The notes under the pieces were generated by a model, which worked only from the letters and a program-made list of their open reading frames with translations, was not told where the DNA came from and made no database searches. DNA of 8,942 nt from an uncultured Gilliamella sp. GTDB taxonomy: Bacteria; Pseudomonadota; Gammaproteobacteria; Enterobacterales; Enterobacteriaceae. The number at the start of each line of letters is the position of its first letter. The first letter of the stretch is position 1. Where the stretch lies: NCBI GenBank assembly GCA_945291235.1, contig CALYQY010000088.1, forward strand, positions 1 to 8,942, in the 5' to 3' direction. Positions 1-8,923 of the stretch are shown here, one piece after another. The translations under genes were made by a program, and so were the position numbers.

Positions 1-272
1 TAAAAGTGGGTAACCTCTTTTCAGCTGATCTTTTTTATAGTGTTGAACCCGAACTGTTTGATGTAATGGAAAAATACAACATTTTAGGGGTTGAAATGGA
101 AGCAGCAGGAATTTATGGGGTTGCCGCGGAATATGGTGCCAAAGCATTAACCATTTGTACGGTATCTGATCATATACGTAAAGGCGAAGCCATGACAGCT
201 GAACAGCGTCAACTTGGTTTTAAAGAAATGATCACCGTTGCGTTAGAATCGGTTTTATTAAACCAAAACTAA
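1..272 (+). CDS. deoD: Purine nucleoside phosphorylase DeoD, C-terminal part (5' end outside window)
   Basis: DeoD phosphorolyses purine (deoxy)nucleosides in the cytoplasm to a free base plus (deoxy)ribose-1-phosphate. The reading frame is open from the left edge (first whole codon at 3-5) and ends with TAA at 270-272, so about 89 C-terminal residues of a protein normally ~239 long are present. They match remembered E. coli DeoD almost residue for residue: the [11 protein letters not shown] segment, the purine/ribose-binding [11 protein letters not shown], and TVSDHIR, which carries the catalytic Asp (Asp204 in E. coli). The partner Arg (Arg217) is also conserved, in the TAEQRQ segment. A GTG at position 6 is an internal Val codon, not a start. 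The gene is followed at once by a strong terminator, so it is probably the last gene of its transcript, plausibly a deo operon lying to the left. The NP-I family assignment is very secure. Confidence 0.96.
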   Translation, partial: KVGNLFSADLFYSVEPELFDVMEKYNILGVEMEAAGIYGVAAEYGAKALTICTVSDHIRKGEAMTAEQRQLGFKEMITVALESVLLNQN

Positions 273-299
273 AATGGCAGAATGACTGCCATTTTTTTT
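271..299 (+). terminator. Rho-independent terminator after deoD
   Basis: A perfect 10-bp stem, AAAATGGCAG (271-280) and CTGCCATTTT (286-295), encloses the 5-nt loop AATGA. The right arm runs into an uninterrupted T tract (292-299). The left arm begins inside the deoD stop codon. This is a textbook intrinsic terminator and separates deoD from nupG transcriptionally. Confidence 0.92.
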
Positions 300-318
300 A
301 ATTACTCAAAATTGTTAA

Positions 319-351
319 TGACTGAACTACATCATCAAAAGTGTTCAGTCA
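319..351. repeat. 9-bp inverted repeat beside an A8T6 tract, upstream of nupG
   Basis: TGACTGAAC (319-327) and GTTCAGTCA (343-351) are exact reverse complements separated by 15 nt. The right arm abuts A8T6 (351-364), which is likely to be intrinsically curved DNA. It is not a normal terminator, because A residues rather than a direct T run follow the stem. It could be a regulator-binding site upstream of the nupG promoter or a transcribed hairpin. The repeat is plain in the sequence; its role is inferred. Confidence 0.45.
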
Positions 352-404
352 AAAAAAATTTTTTCGGTTTCACGCAATATCGCTGTACAACAGGTTAAAG
401 TTGC

Positions 405-425
405 AATCAATTTATTGATTATATT
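405..425 (+). promoter_or_regulatory. Candidate operator palindrome overlapping a -10-like box of nupG
   Basis: AATCAAT (405-411) and ATTGATT (414-420) form a perfect 7-bp inverted repeat with a 2-nt centre, directly followed by or sharing bases with TATATT (420-425), which matches the -10 consensus at 5 of 6 positions. No convincing -35 box sits 16-18 bp upstream, which would suit an activator-dependent promoter. GTTGCAAT at 400-407 resembles the E. coli CytR half-site GTTGCATT (7 of 8), and CytR controls nupG in E. coli. In such AT-rich DNA this could be chance. Confidence 0.3.
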
Positions 426-439
426 TTAGGTAAGAAGTT

Positions 440-475
440 ATGAAAAAGATCGCATTGAATAAGGAATTGAAATGA
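440..475 (+). CDS. Possible 11-codon leader mini-ORF overlapping the nupG start
   Basis: An ATG at 440 opens an 11-residue ORF, MKKIALNKELK. Its TGA stop (473-475) overlaps the nupG ATG (472-474) in an ATGA junction, the usual arrangement for translational coupling. Purine-rich AGG (428-430) and AAGAAG (432-437) lie upstream and could bind ribosomes. The nupG Shine-Dalgarno AAGGA (461-465) lies inside the mini-ORF, so its translation would affect access to that site. The peptide has no recognisable similarity to anything I know. It may be a functional leader or merely fortuitous. Confidence 0.25.
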   Translation: MKKIALNKELK

Positions 476-1737
476 ATACTAAGTTACAACTAAAAGTTAT
501 ATTTTTTATGCAATTTTTTATTTGGGGATGTTGGTTAATCACCTTCGGTTCTTACATGAATGATGTTTTATCCTTTTCAAGAACAGATATTGGATTAGTG
601 TATGGTTCAATGGGGTTAGCATCGCTATTTATGCCGGGTTTATTAGGTGTAGTTGCAGATAGATGGATCCCTGCTAATCGCTTATACATGCTTTGTCATT
701 TAATTGGTGCAATTACATTATGCATTGCTGCATTAATTACTTCACCCTCTATGATGATGATTGTCATGCTTATTCATTGTTTAGCTTTCATGCCTACCAT
801 TGCGATATCAAACTCAATAGCTTATTCATGTATCGAATCTAAAGGGCTTGATGTCATCGCTGAATTTCCCGGCATTCGAATATTTGGCACAATTGGCTTT
901 ATTGTTGCCATGTGGTTAGTTAGCTTTTTAAAATTTGATCTTAGTAACATGCAACTATACACAGCGGCAGCCGGTTCAGTCGTATTATGTCTGGTGTCGT
1001 TAACACTCCCTTTGATTCCGACATCAAAAAATGCAATCAAAGAAAAATCGCTTATCAGTTCGTTAGGATTAGATGCACTTGTCTTATTTAAGCAACCAAG
1101 AATGGCAATATTCTTCCTGTTTGCGGTCTTATTAGGTGGAATTTTACAAATTACCAATACTTTTGGTGACCAATTCCTACGAGACTTTAGAAACATTCCG
1201 ATCTATGAAACGAGTTTAGTTGTGAAATACCCGTCAGTCTTATTGTCGATTTCACAAATATCGGAAGTCGTATTTATCTTATTTGTACCTTTCTTTATGA
1301 AAAGATTAGGCATCAAATATGTAATGTTGATTAGTATTCTAGCTTGGGTTGCGCGTTTTGGTCTTTTTGCCTATGGCGACCCATCACCAATTGGCTTTGT
1401 ATTACTGTTACTTTCGATGATAGTTTATGGTTGTGCATTTGATTTCTATAATATTTCTGGCTCCATGTATGTCGAAAAATCGGTATCGCCAAGTATACGT
1501 AACAGTGCTCAAGGTCTATTTATGATAATGACTAATGGTATTGGTGCTTATTTAGGTTCGGTGATTAGCGGAATTGTCGCCGAACACTATACGCAAATCA
1601 TTGATGAAAAACAGATCACAGATTGGCATACCGTATGGCTCATTTTTGCTGGCTATGCGCTGGTGCTGGCTGTCATATTTATGGTCATATTTAAAAATGA
1701 CACCAATGAACAAAAAACAGCCGAGGCCGTTAGTTAA
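472..1737 (+). CDS. nupG: Nucleoside:H+ symporter NupG (MFS)
   Basis: This inner-membrane permease imports purine and pyrimidine nucleosides using the proton gradient. The 421 residues compare with 418 in E. coli NupG and align from end to end, starting with MNTKLQLK against MNLKLQLK. Hydrophobic segments fit the 12-helix topology of the nucleoside:H+ symporter branch of the major facilitator superfamily. Residues reported to line the substrate and proton pocket of NupG are present: Arg136, Thr140 and Phe143 in the GIRIFGTIGF segment, Gln226/Asn229 in LQITNTF, Gln262/Glu265 in SISQISE, and Phe323/Asp324 in GCAFDFYNISG (E. coli numbers are one lower after ~225). A good AAGGA (461-465) lies 6 nt before the ATG. 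The gene appears monocistronic, with 199 bp upstream and 339 bp downstream. The paralogue XapB is the main alternative, but the sequence reads closer to NupG. Confidence 0.95.
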   Translation: MNTKLQLKVIFFMQFFIWGCWLITFGSYMNDVLSFSRTDIGLVYGSMGLASLFMPGLLGVVADRWIPANRLYMLCHLIGAITLCIAALITSPSMMMIVMLIHCLAFMPTIAISNSIAYSCIESKGLDVIAEFPGIRIFGTIGFIVAMWLVSFLKFDLSNMQLYTAAAGSVVLCLVSLTLPLIPTSKNAIKEKSLISSLGLDALVLFKQPRMAIFFLFAVLLGGILQITNTFGDQFLRDFRNIPIYETSLVVKYPSVLLSISQISEVVFILFVPFFMKRLGIKYVMLISILAWVARFGLFAYGDPSPIGFVLLLLSMIVYGCAFDFYNISGSMYVEKSVSPSIRNSAQGLFMIMTNGIGAYLGSVISGIVAEHYTQIIDEKQITDWHTVWLIFAGYALVLAVIFMVIFKNDTNEQKTAEAVS

Positions 1738-1755
1738 TTGTTATTAAGAAGTATC

Positions 1756-1799
1756 ATTCAATCACAGAAGGATAATGATCATTGTCCTTCTGATTGAAT
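1756..1799. repeat. Long imperfect hairpin downstream of nupG
   Basis: ATTCAATC (1756-1763), a 2-nt bulge AC, and AGAAGGA (1766-1772) pair with TCCTTCT (1785-1791) and GATTGAAT (1792-1799). The stem continues through one T-G wobble into the palindromic core AATGATCATT (1774-1783). It starts 18 bp after the nupG stop. No T tract follows on either strand, so it is not a standard intrinsic terminator. A transcript-end or stability structure for nupG mRNA is the likeliest role. Confidence 0.55.
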
Positions 1800-2010
1800 C
1801 AAAAACAAGCATATTGATTAAGCTAACGTTTAAAATTACCCTTTTTAACCTTGAGATAATGTGATTAATCAGGGTGATACTGTTTAAAATGAAACGATAC
1901 CTATCTCACAAAATAAAAATTGGTCACACAAAAAGTATGGAAATAAGATACCTGATCAAGGTAAAATAGATAACAACGCAATTAGCAAAGCTAAAATGCC
2001 ATTAATCTAT

Positions 2011-2039
2011 CACTATTTGTGTTAAGCGACCTAATAGTG
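2011..2039. repeat. 7-bp inverted repeat in the add leader
   Basis: CACTATT (2011-2017) and AATAGTG (2033-2039) are perfect complements around a 15-nt loop, 37 bp before the add ATG. The sequence GGGAG (2039-2043) overlaps the end of the right arm. It could be an operator or a weak leader hairpin, and a seven-base match could also be chance. Confidence 0.3.
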
Positions 2040-2076
2040 GGAGCCGAGAAAGCATATTAAAAAGATAACTTATCAA

Positions 2077-3264
2077 ATGAATAAACCATTGCTTCCTAAA
2101 GTGATATTACATGAACATGTTGAAGGTAGTATTACCCCTTTTATGGCTAAAAAGTTAGCTGATAAAAATCATATTACCTTCCCATCTTCGTTATGCTATC
2201 AATCGGGTGAATATGATGCTAACGAATATAAAAATGGGCGATATCGATATGATGAAACTGATTTTGTTCAGTTTATTCAAACCTATGATACTGTCTCAAA
2301 TTTTGTAAAAACCCCCGAAGATTATTACCTTATTACTTATGATTTTCTTTATCGAAATGCCAAACAAGGGCTAATCTATTGCGAACTCTTTCTTTCTCCT
2401 TATCACATTTGCGCAACAGAAGAACAGGGGGAAATAATCTGGGATGAAGAGCGATTTCATCAAACCTTACAGCAAATGGATGCCGCCATAACTGACGTAC
2501 AAAAAGAATTTAATCTTACCGTAAGATATCATGTGATTGGTGTTAGGCATTTAGGGGCGAAAACAGTACATAATACCCTATTATTTATTGAAAAAAACCC
2601 TCACCCATTTATTACCGGTTTTAATATTGCTGGTAATGAAAAAGCCGGTCACTTCGATGATTTTCAAACCTCACACCAATTAGCCCAAAAACTCAATTTA
2701 AAAAAATCTTATCATGCTGGCGAAATAGAATCCGCAGCAAGCATTATTCAAGCCCTTAAACATGGTGCAGATAGGATTGGGCATGGCATTCGAGCGATTG
2801 AAGATCAGGAATTAATCAACGAATTAGTTCGACGCAACATAACATTAGAAGTTGCGTTAACCAGCAACCGCATTTTAGTCAATGAGTTACATGGGGATAT
2901 CCATCATCACCCAGTAAGACAGCTTTATGATCAGGGTGTACGAATTACCTTAAATACCGATGACGCAGGCATTTTTGGTACTGACATCGAAAAAGAATAT
3001 TGTTTAGCCCAATCTATCTTTCACTTTACTCGTTTAGAATTGCTCGATATTACACTGTGTGGAATTGATGCGGCGTTTGTTGAAGATTTGCAAAAAGCAC
3101 GGTTGACGGATTATGTACTATCCTGTTTCACCACCGATGATCAGCTATCATTACAAACAGCAATCAATGAAAATAATTATCACCCAGCCATTATTAAACG
3201 ATTTATTCATTACCAACATTTATTATTAAAACGGATGAAAAATAGCATTACCGGAAATAAATAG
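2077..3264 (+). CDS. add: Adenosine deaminase family protein, long and divergent form
   Basis: Predicted to hydrolyse adenosine (and probably deoxyadenosine) to inosine and ammonia in the cytoplasm, feeding DeoD. Metal-dependent amidohydrolase motifs appear in order: LHEHVEGS (His12 and His14, Zn ligands), HAGE (His213 Zn ligand, Glu216 catalytic), RIGHGIRAIED (His236 catalytic) and LNTDDAG (Asp295 Zn ligand, Asp296). At 395 residues it is longer than E. coli Add (333); the extra length lies mainly between the first motif and ~residue 155. The segments YDTVSNFVKTPEDY and YCELFLSPYH resemble the alphaproteobacterial type. Unusual residues are GFNIAGNE where GFDLAGDE is usual, EVALTSN for EVCPTSN or ESCLTSN, and DDA for DDP. 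The ATG is chosen because Met lies four residues before the conserved LPKV. Its Shine-Dalgarno is poor, and GATAACTTATC occupies that place. The gene starts a three-gene run. A related substrate other than adenosine cannot be excluded. Confidence 0.85.
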   Translation: MNKPLLPKVILHEHVEGSITPFMAKKLADKNHITFPSSLCYQSGEYDANEYKNGRYRYDETDFVQFIQTYDTVSNFVKTPEDYYLITYDFLYRNAKQGLIYCELFLSPYHICATEEQGEIIWDEERFHQTLQQMDAAITDVQKEFNLTVRYHVIGVRHLGAKTVHNTLLFIEKNPHPFITGFNIAGNEKAGHFDDFQTSHQLAQKLNLKKSYHAGEIESAASIIQALKHGADRIGHGIRAIEDQELINELVRRNITLEVALTSNRILVNELHGDIHHHPVRQLYDQGVRITLNTDDAGIFGTDIEKEYCLAQSIFHFTRLELLDITLCGIDAAFVEDLQKARLTDYVLSCFTTDDQLSLQTAINENNYHPAIIKRFIHYQHLLLKRMKNSITGNK

Positions 3265-3267
3265 GAG
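3262..3267 (+). promoter_or_regulatory. cpdB ribosome binding site overlapping the add stop codon
   Basis: TAGGAG carries the add stop (3262-3264) and a strong Shine-Dalgarno sequence 6 nt before the cpdB ATG at 3274. Ribosomes finishing add therefore terminate on the cpdB ribosome binding site, which supports co-transcription and probable translational coupling. Confidence 0.75.
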
Positions 3268-3273
3268 ATTCAT

Positions 3274-5675
<2,402 letters not shown>

Positions 5676-5718
5676 AAACATTCTTATAATAAAAAATTAT
5701 CACTAAAAATGAGTAAAA

Positions 5719-5731
5719 ATGACAATGTCAT
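5719..5731. promoter_or_regulatory. 13-bp palindrome ATGACAATGTCAT upstream of pdp
   Basis: ATGACA (5719-5724), a central A, and TGTCAT (5726-5731) form a perfect odd-length palindrome in the cdd-pdp gap. ATGACA also resembles a -35 box (5 of 6), and TATACA (5744-5749) a -10 box (4 of 6), but the 19-bp spacing is long. A regulator-binding site over a promoter is possible; function is inferred only. Confidence 0.3.
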
Positions 5732-5766
5732 GTCGTATTAAATTATACAATTTATGCGCAAAAATG

Positions 5767-5790
5767 TTGACTGATTTAAACGTCGTTTAA
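5767..5790 (+). promoter_or_regulatory. Candidate pdp promoter/operator: TTGACT box and palindrome TTAAACGTCGTTTAA
   Basis: TTGACT (5767-5772) matches the -35 consensus at 5 of 6 positions. Three bases later begins a perfect 15-bp palindrome, TTAAACG-T-CGTTTAA (5776-5790), lying where the -35/-10 spacer would be, the usual place for a repressor to block RNA polymerase. GAT and ATC extend the symmetry with a one-base offset. The downstream -10 is poor (TCAAAT 5793-5798, spacing 20). The CG-centred halves vaguely recall LacI-family operators. The palindrome is visible; the regulator is unknown. Confidence 0.4.
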
Positions 5791-5851
5791 CATCAAATAA
5801 ACAGACCAAGGTAATATTAACCTAATATATTGACATTAAGAGAGAAGATTA

Positions 5852-7153
5852 ATGAGATTTGTAGATATTATTGAAAAAAAACGTGATGGTCATCCACTAA
5901 CAACTGAAGAAATCCAATTTTTTATTACCAATTATACTAATGGCACAATCCCTGATTATCAAGTGAGTGCTCTATTAATGGCTATCTACTATCAAGGCAT
6001 GACGTCAAAAGAGTGTGCTGATTTAACCACAGCGATGATGCATTCGGGTGATACTGTCGATCTCTCTTCAATTCAAGGTATCAAAGTTGATAAACATTCA
6101 ACAGGTGGCGTTGGCGATACCACTACCCTTGTGCTTGCCCCATTAGTGGCAGCCGTTGGTGTACCGGTTGCTAAAATGTCCGGGCGAGGACTTGGTTACA
6201 CAGGGGGTACCAATGACAAATTTGAGTCAATCCCTGGATTTAAAATGGAATTAGATAAGCAAGAATTTATTGATCAAGTCAATCAAAAAGGTGTGTCAGT
6301 TATTGGACAATCGGGTAATTTAACGCCTGCTGATAAAAAACTTTATTCACTTCGTGATGTTACCGGTACGGTCAATTCAATTCCACTTATTGCTAGTTCG
6401 ATTATGAGCAAAAAGTTAGCTGCAGGTGCCGATGCAATTGTTTTAGATGTGAAAACCGGTGATGGCGCATTGATGCGAGAGATGGCAGATTCAGAAAAAT
6501 TAGCTTATGAAATGGTCAAGATCGGCAATCAAATTGGACGAAGAACCATGGCGATAATTTCGGATATGTCACAACCGCTTGGATTTGCAATTGGTAATGC
6601 GCTAGAAGTAAAAGAAGCCATTGATACCTTAAAAGGTCAAGGTCCTTCAGATTTAACTGAATTAGTACTGACATTGGGCAGCCAAATGGTAGTGTTAGCG
6701 AATAAAGCGAAAACGCTTGATGAAGCACGAGTAAAACTTCAAGAGACAATAAACAATGGCAAAGCGATTGAAAAATTCAAAACCTTAATTGAAGCGCAAG
6801 GTGGTGATAGCTCAGTGGTTGATCACCCTGAAAAATTAGCAAGTGCCCCTTACCAAATCGCCTTGCCAGCACTTAAATCGGGTTATGTTTCTCGTATTGT
6901 TGCCGATCAAATCGGAATCGCAGCGATGCAATTAGGTGCAGGACGTGCAACGAAGGACGATATCATCGATCCTGCGGTAGGTATTGTGTTACATAAAAAA
7001 GTCGGCGATAAAGTGGAACAAGGCGAAGCTTTACTTACCATCCACGCTAGCACTGACAAACTTGATGCGATCAAACAAAAACTGTATGACAATATCACTA
7101 TTAGTGATAATGCGCACGTGCCAACATTAATTTATAAGGTCATTACGGAGTAG
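5852..7153 (+). CDS. pdp: Pyrimidine-nucleoside phosphorylase Pdp (Firmicutes type)
   Basis: Predicted to phosphorolyse uridine, deoxyuridine and thymidine to base plus (deoxy)ribose-1-phosphate in the cytoplasm. The 433 residues equal the B. subtilis Pdp length and match it far better than E. coli DeoA (440); segments such as [12 protein letters not shown] and [14 protein letters not shown] are essentially identical. Domains: alpha-helical N-terminal domain (~1-65), phosphate-binding body with KHSTGGVGD (81-89), and the PYNP C-terminal domain (~345-420). Substrate residues Arg168, Ser183 and Lys187 and the K+ site (Gly88, Thr90, Leu243, Ala246, Glu255) are present. Lys108, which marks uridine-accepting enzymes where thymidine-specific ones have Met, is present in AKMSGRG. 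The family signature is altered: Tyr116 replaces His, Asn121 a hydrophobic residue, and Phe124 replaces Leu. The ATG follows purine-rich GAGAGAAG and gives the same N-terminus as Bacillus. ushA follows after 29 bp. Confidence 0.94.
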   Translation: MRFVDIIEKKRDGHPLTTEEIQFFITNYTNGTIPDYQVSALLMAIYYQGMTSKECADLTTAMMHSGDTVDLSSIQGIKVDKHSTGGVGDTTTLVLAPLVAAVGVPVAKMSGRGLGYTGGTNDKFESIPGFKMELDKQEFIDQVNQKGVSVIGQSGNLTPADKKLYSLRDVTGTVNSIPLIASSIMSKKLAAGADAIVLDVKTGDGALMREMADSEKLAYEMVKIGNQIGRRTMAIISDMSQPLGFAIGNALEVKEAIDTLKGQGPSDLTELVLTLGSQMVVLANKAKTLDEARVKLQETINNGKAIEKFKTLIEAQGGDSSVVDHPEKLASAPYQIALPALKSGYVSRIVADQIGIAAMQLGAGRATKDDIIDPAVGIVLHKKVGDKVEQGEALLTIHASTDKLDAIKQKLYDNITISDNAHVPTLIYKVITE

Positions 7154-7172
7154 TGATTGTCTATAAGGAATT

Positions 7173-7177
7173 AGGAG
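7173..7177 (+). promoter_or_regulatory. Ribosome binding site that fixes the ushA start
   Basis: AGGAG lies 5 nt before the ATG at 7183, which directly opens a signal peptide. It rules against an in-frame GTG at 7153 that overlaps the pdp stop and would add ten polar residues in front. Confidence 0.85.
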
Positions 7178-7182
7178 ACACC

Positions 7183-8868
7183 ATGTATTATTTAAATATA
7201 ACTAAAAAACTATCACTAGTCCTTGCTTTGGGACTATTTTCGGCCAATTCAATAGCAGATGCTATCACGCAACAGCCAATAGCCCATTCTTGGAAAGAGA
7301 ATCAACCCTATCAATTCACCATTTTACATACGAACGATCATCATGGTCGTTTTTGGCAAAATGAAATTGGTGAATATGGGCTTGCCGCTCAAAAAACGGT
7401 GGTAGATGACATCAGAAGAGAAGTTACCGCCAAAGGTGGAACATTATTACTTTTGTCAGGTGGTGATATTAATACAGGTGTGCCCGAATCTGATGTACTT
7501 CAAGCTAAACCGGATTTTATTGGCATGAACGAAATAGGCTATGATGCTATGGCTGTTGGTAATCATGAATTTGATCATCCGTTATCTATCATTCGTGAAC
7601 AGCAACAATTGGCACATTTTCCTTTTTTGTCTGCTAATACTTACTTCAAAGGCACGGATAATCGTGTCTTTGATGCCTATAAAATGTTTGACTTAAATGG
7701 TATCCGAGTTGCCGTTTTTGGTCTTACCACTGATGATACCATTTATCTCGCTTCACCCATGAATACGCAAGGTGTTGAGTTTCGCCAAACATTACCTGAA
7801 GCACAAAAAGTGATTGCTCAAATTCAACAAAACGAACACCCAGATATGATTATCGCCGTGACCCATATGGGACACTACGAAAATGGTGAACACGGTTCAA
7901 TGGCGCCGGGTGATGTAGAATTAGCCCGAGGCTTAAAATCGGGCGAATTAAATATGATTGTAGGCGGACATTCTCAAAATCCGGTTTGTATGGCAAGTGC
8001 AAATAAACGAGTCACTGAATATGTTCCCGGTACACCTTGCGCACCTGATCAACAAAATGGGACTTGGATAGTACAGGCTCACGAATGGGGAAAATACGTA
8101 GGTAGAGCAGATTTTGAATTTCTAAATGGAAAATTGACACTTAAAAATTATCAATTAATTCCTATTAACCTTAAAAAAGAAGTGGATAATGGCAACGACA
8201 CTAAACGCCTTGAGTTTTACACCACTGAGATCCCTCAAGATCCACAACTATTGCAGATATTGCAACCTTATCAAGAACAAGGCAGAAAAAAACTGTCAAT
8301 TAAAAGCGGCGAATTAGTCGGTCGACTTGAAGGCGATCGCCATATTGTCCGATATCAGCAAAGTAATTTAGGACAATTATTACTCAGTGCTTTTATTGAA
8401 AAGACAGGTGCAGACTTGGGTATCTTATCGGGTGGGATGATTCGAGATTCATTGATTGAAGGCGATATTGCTTATCGAGATATTCTTAAAGTTGAACCTT
8501 TTGGCAATAGTGTGGTTTATGTCGAGTTAACCGGACGTGAATTGATTGACTACCTTAACGTTGCATTGAGCAAAAAGCAAGGATCGGGTGGCTTTACTCA
8601 TCTAAGAAATATTACCTTAACGCGCTCAGGTGAAAATATTGAAAATGTCAAAATCAATCAACAACCCATTGACTTACAAAAGAAGTATCGTCTGGTGACA
8701 TTGGATTTTTTAGCGATGGGCGGAGACGGCTATCCGATAATCAACACATTACCTACTTATGTGGATACTGGTTATCGTGATGCGGATGTTGTAAAACAGT
8801 ATTTTGAAACACATTCGCCAATTAATGCTGCTGATTATGAACCAATACGCATGATTATCGAAAAATAA
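7183..8868 (+). CDS. ushA: Periplasmic bifunctional UDP-sugar hydrolase/5'-nucleotidase UshA
   Basis: UshA removes phosphate from 5'-nucleotides and hydrolyses UDP-sugars in the periplasm, supplying nucleosides for uptake. From the ATG at 7183 it is 561 residues (E. coli 550). Residues 1-25 are a signal peptide with Lys8-Lys9, a hydrophobic core and an SIA/D cleavage site. The metallophosphoesterase domain has the two-metal ligands Asp52 and His54 (TNDHHG), Asp95 (SGGD), Asn127 (GNHEFD), His228 (THMG), and His263 and Gln265 (GGHSQ). Cys269 and Cys286 match the disulfide pair of E. coli UshA. The C-terminal domain keeps the nucleotide pocket at an offset of +11: Arg421, Phe440 and Asn442 (PFGN), Phe509 and Asp515 (GGDGYP). 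It follows pdp by 29 bp and is probably co-transcribed with it. No hairpin terminator follows, so transcription may continue into the next gene. The assignment is very secure. Confidence 0.96.
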   Translation: MYYLNITKKLSLVLALGLFSANSIADAITQQPIAHSWKENQPYQFTILHTNDHHGRFWQNEIGEYGLAAQKTVVDDIRREVTAKGGTLLLLSGGDINTGVPESDVLQAKPDFIGMNEIGYDAMAVGNHEFDHPLSIIREQQQLAHFPFLSANTYFKGTDNRVFDAYKMFDLNGIRVAVFGLTTDDTIYLASPMNTQGVEFRQTLPEAQKVIAQIQQNEHPDMIIAVTHMGHYENGEHGSMAPGDVELARGLKSGELNMIVGGHSQNPVCMASANKRVTEYVPGTPCAPDQQNGTWIVQAHEWGKYVGRADFEFLNGKLTLKNYQLIPINLKKEVDNGNDTKRLEFYTTEIPQDPQLLQILQPYQEQGRKKLSIKSGELVGRLEGDRHIVRYQQSNLGQLLLSAFIEKTGADLGILSGGMIRDSLIEGDIAYRDILKVEPFGNSVVYVELTGRELIDYLNVALSKKQGSGGFTHLRNITLTRSGENIENVKINQQPIDLQKKYRLVTLDFLAMGGDGYPIINTLPTYVDTGYRDADVVKQYFETHSPINAADYEPIRMIIEK

Positions 8869-8923
8869 TCATTAGGTTCACCATTTAAATTAAATAAATT
8901 TGCTTTTTAGTATCGAGGTTAAT

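Larger units (their letters stand above)
1738..2076. other. 339-bp gap between nupG and add, no gene seen
   Basis: No convincing coding region exists on either strand. The gap holds a long imperfect hairpin (1756-1799), a 10-bp palindrome TGATTAATCA (1862-1871), an inverted repeat (2011-2039) and GATAACTTATC just before the add start. The add promoter must lie here, because the gap is long and the next three genes are closely packed. I could not pick convincing -35/-10 boxes: TAAGAT (1944-1949) and TAAAAT (1962-1967) are -10-like but lack good -35 partners. TCACA occurs at 1906-1910 and 1924-1928, but neither copy has a matching TGTGA arm for a CRP site. Confidence 0.6.

Noticed and set aside
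6..8. GTG at 6 as the start of a small 88-residue protein
   Set aside because: The frame continues to the left edge and the sequence is the C-terminal third of DeoD; this is an internal Val codon.
822..1196. Antisense 124-codon open frame within nupG
   Set aside because: It is a shadow of a strongly conserved transporter gene, with no recognisable motifs and no sensible ribosome site.
1858..1875. CRP site upstream of add (TGTGA at 1860s)
   Set aside because: One half-site is good, but the position expected to read TCACA reads AGGGT. The TCACA copies at 1906-1910 and 1924-1928 also lack a partner arm.
5676..5710. Terminator after cdd
   Set aside because: Only a weak all-A/T pairing (TTATAAT with ATTAT) is present, with no GC stem and no T run.
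6179..6226. pdp as a decayed or inactive phosphorylase because of signature changes
   Set aside because: The frame is full length (433), and all phosphate, base and K+ site residues checked are intact, so activity is expected.
6516..7098. Antisense open frames within pdp (6516-6749 and 6907-7098)
   Set aside because: They lie opposite highly conserved coding sequence and show no protein family features.
7153..7182. GTG at 7153 as an upstream ushA start giving ten extra residues
   Set aside because: It has no Shine-Dalgarno, would place polar residues before the signal peptide, and a good AGGAG sits 5 nt before ATG 7183.
8869..8910. Terminator after ushA
   Set aside because: The region has A/T-only partial symmetry around ATTTAAAT and a short T run (8904-8908), but no stable stem before it.
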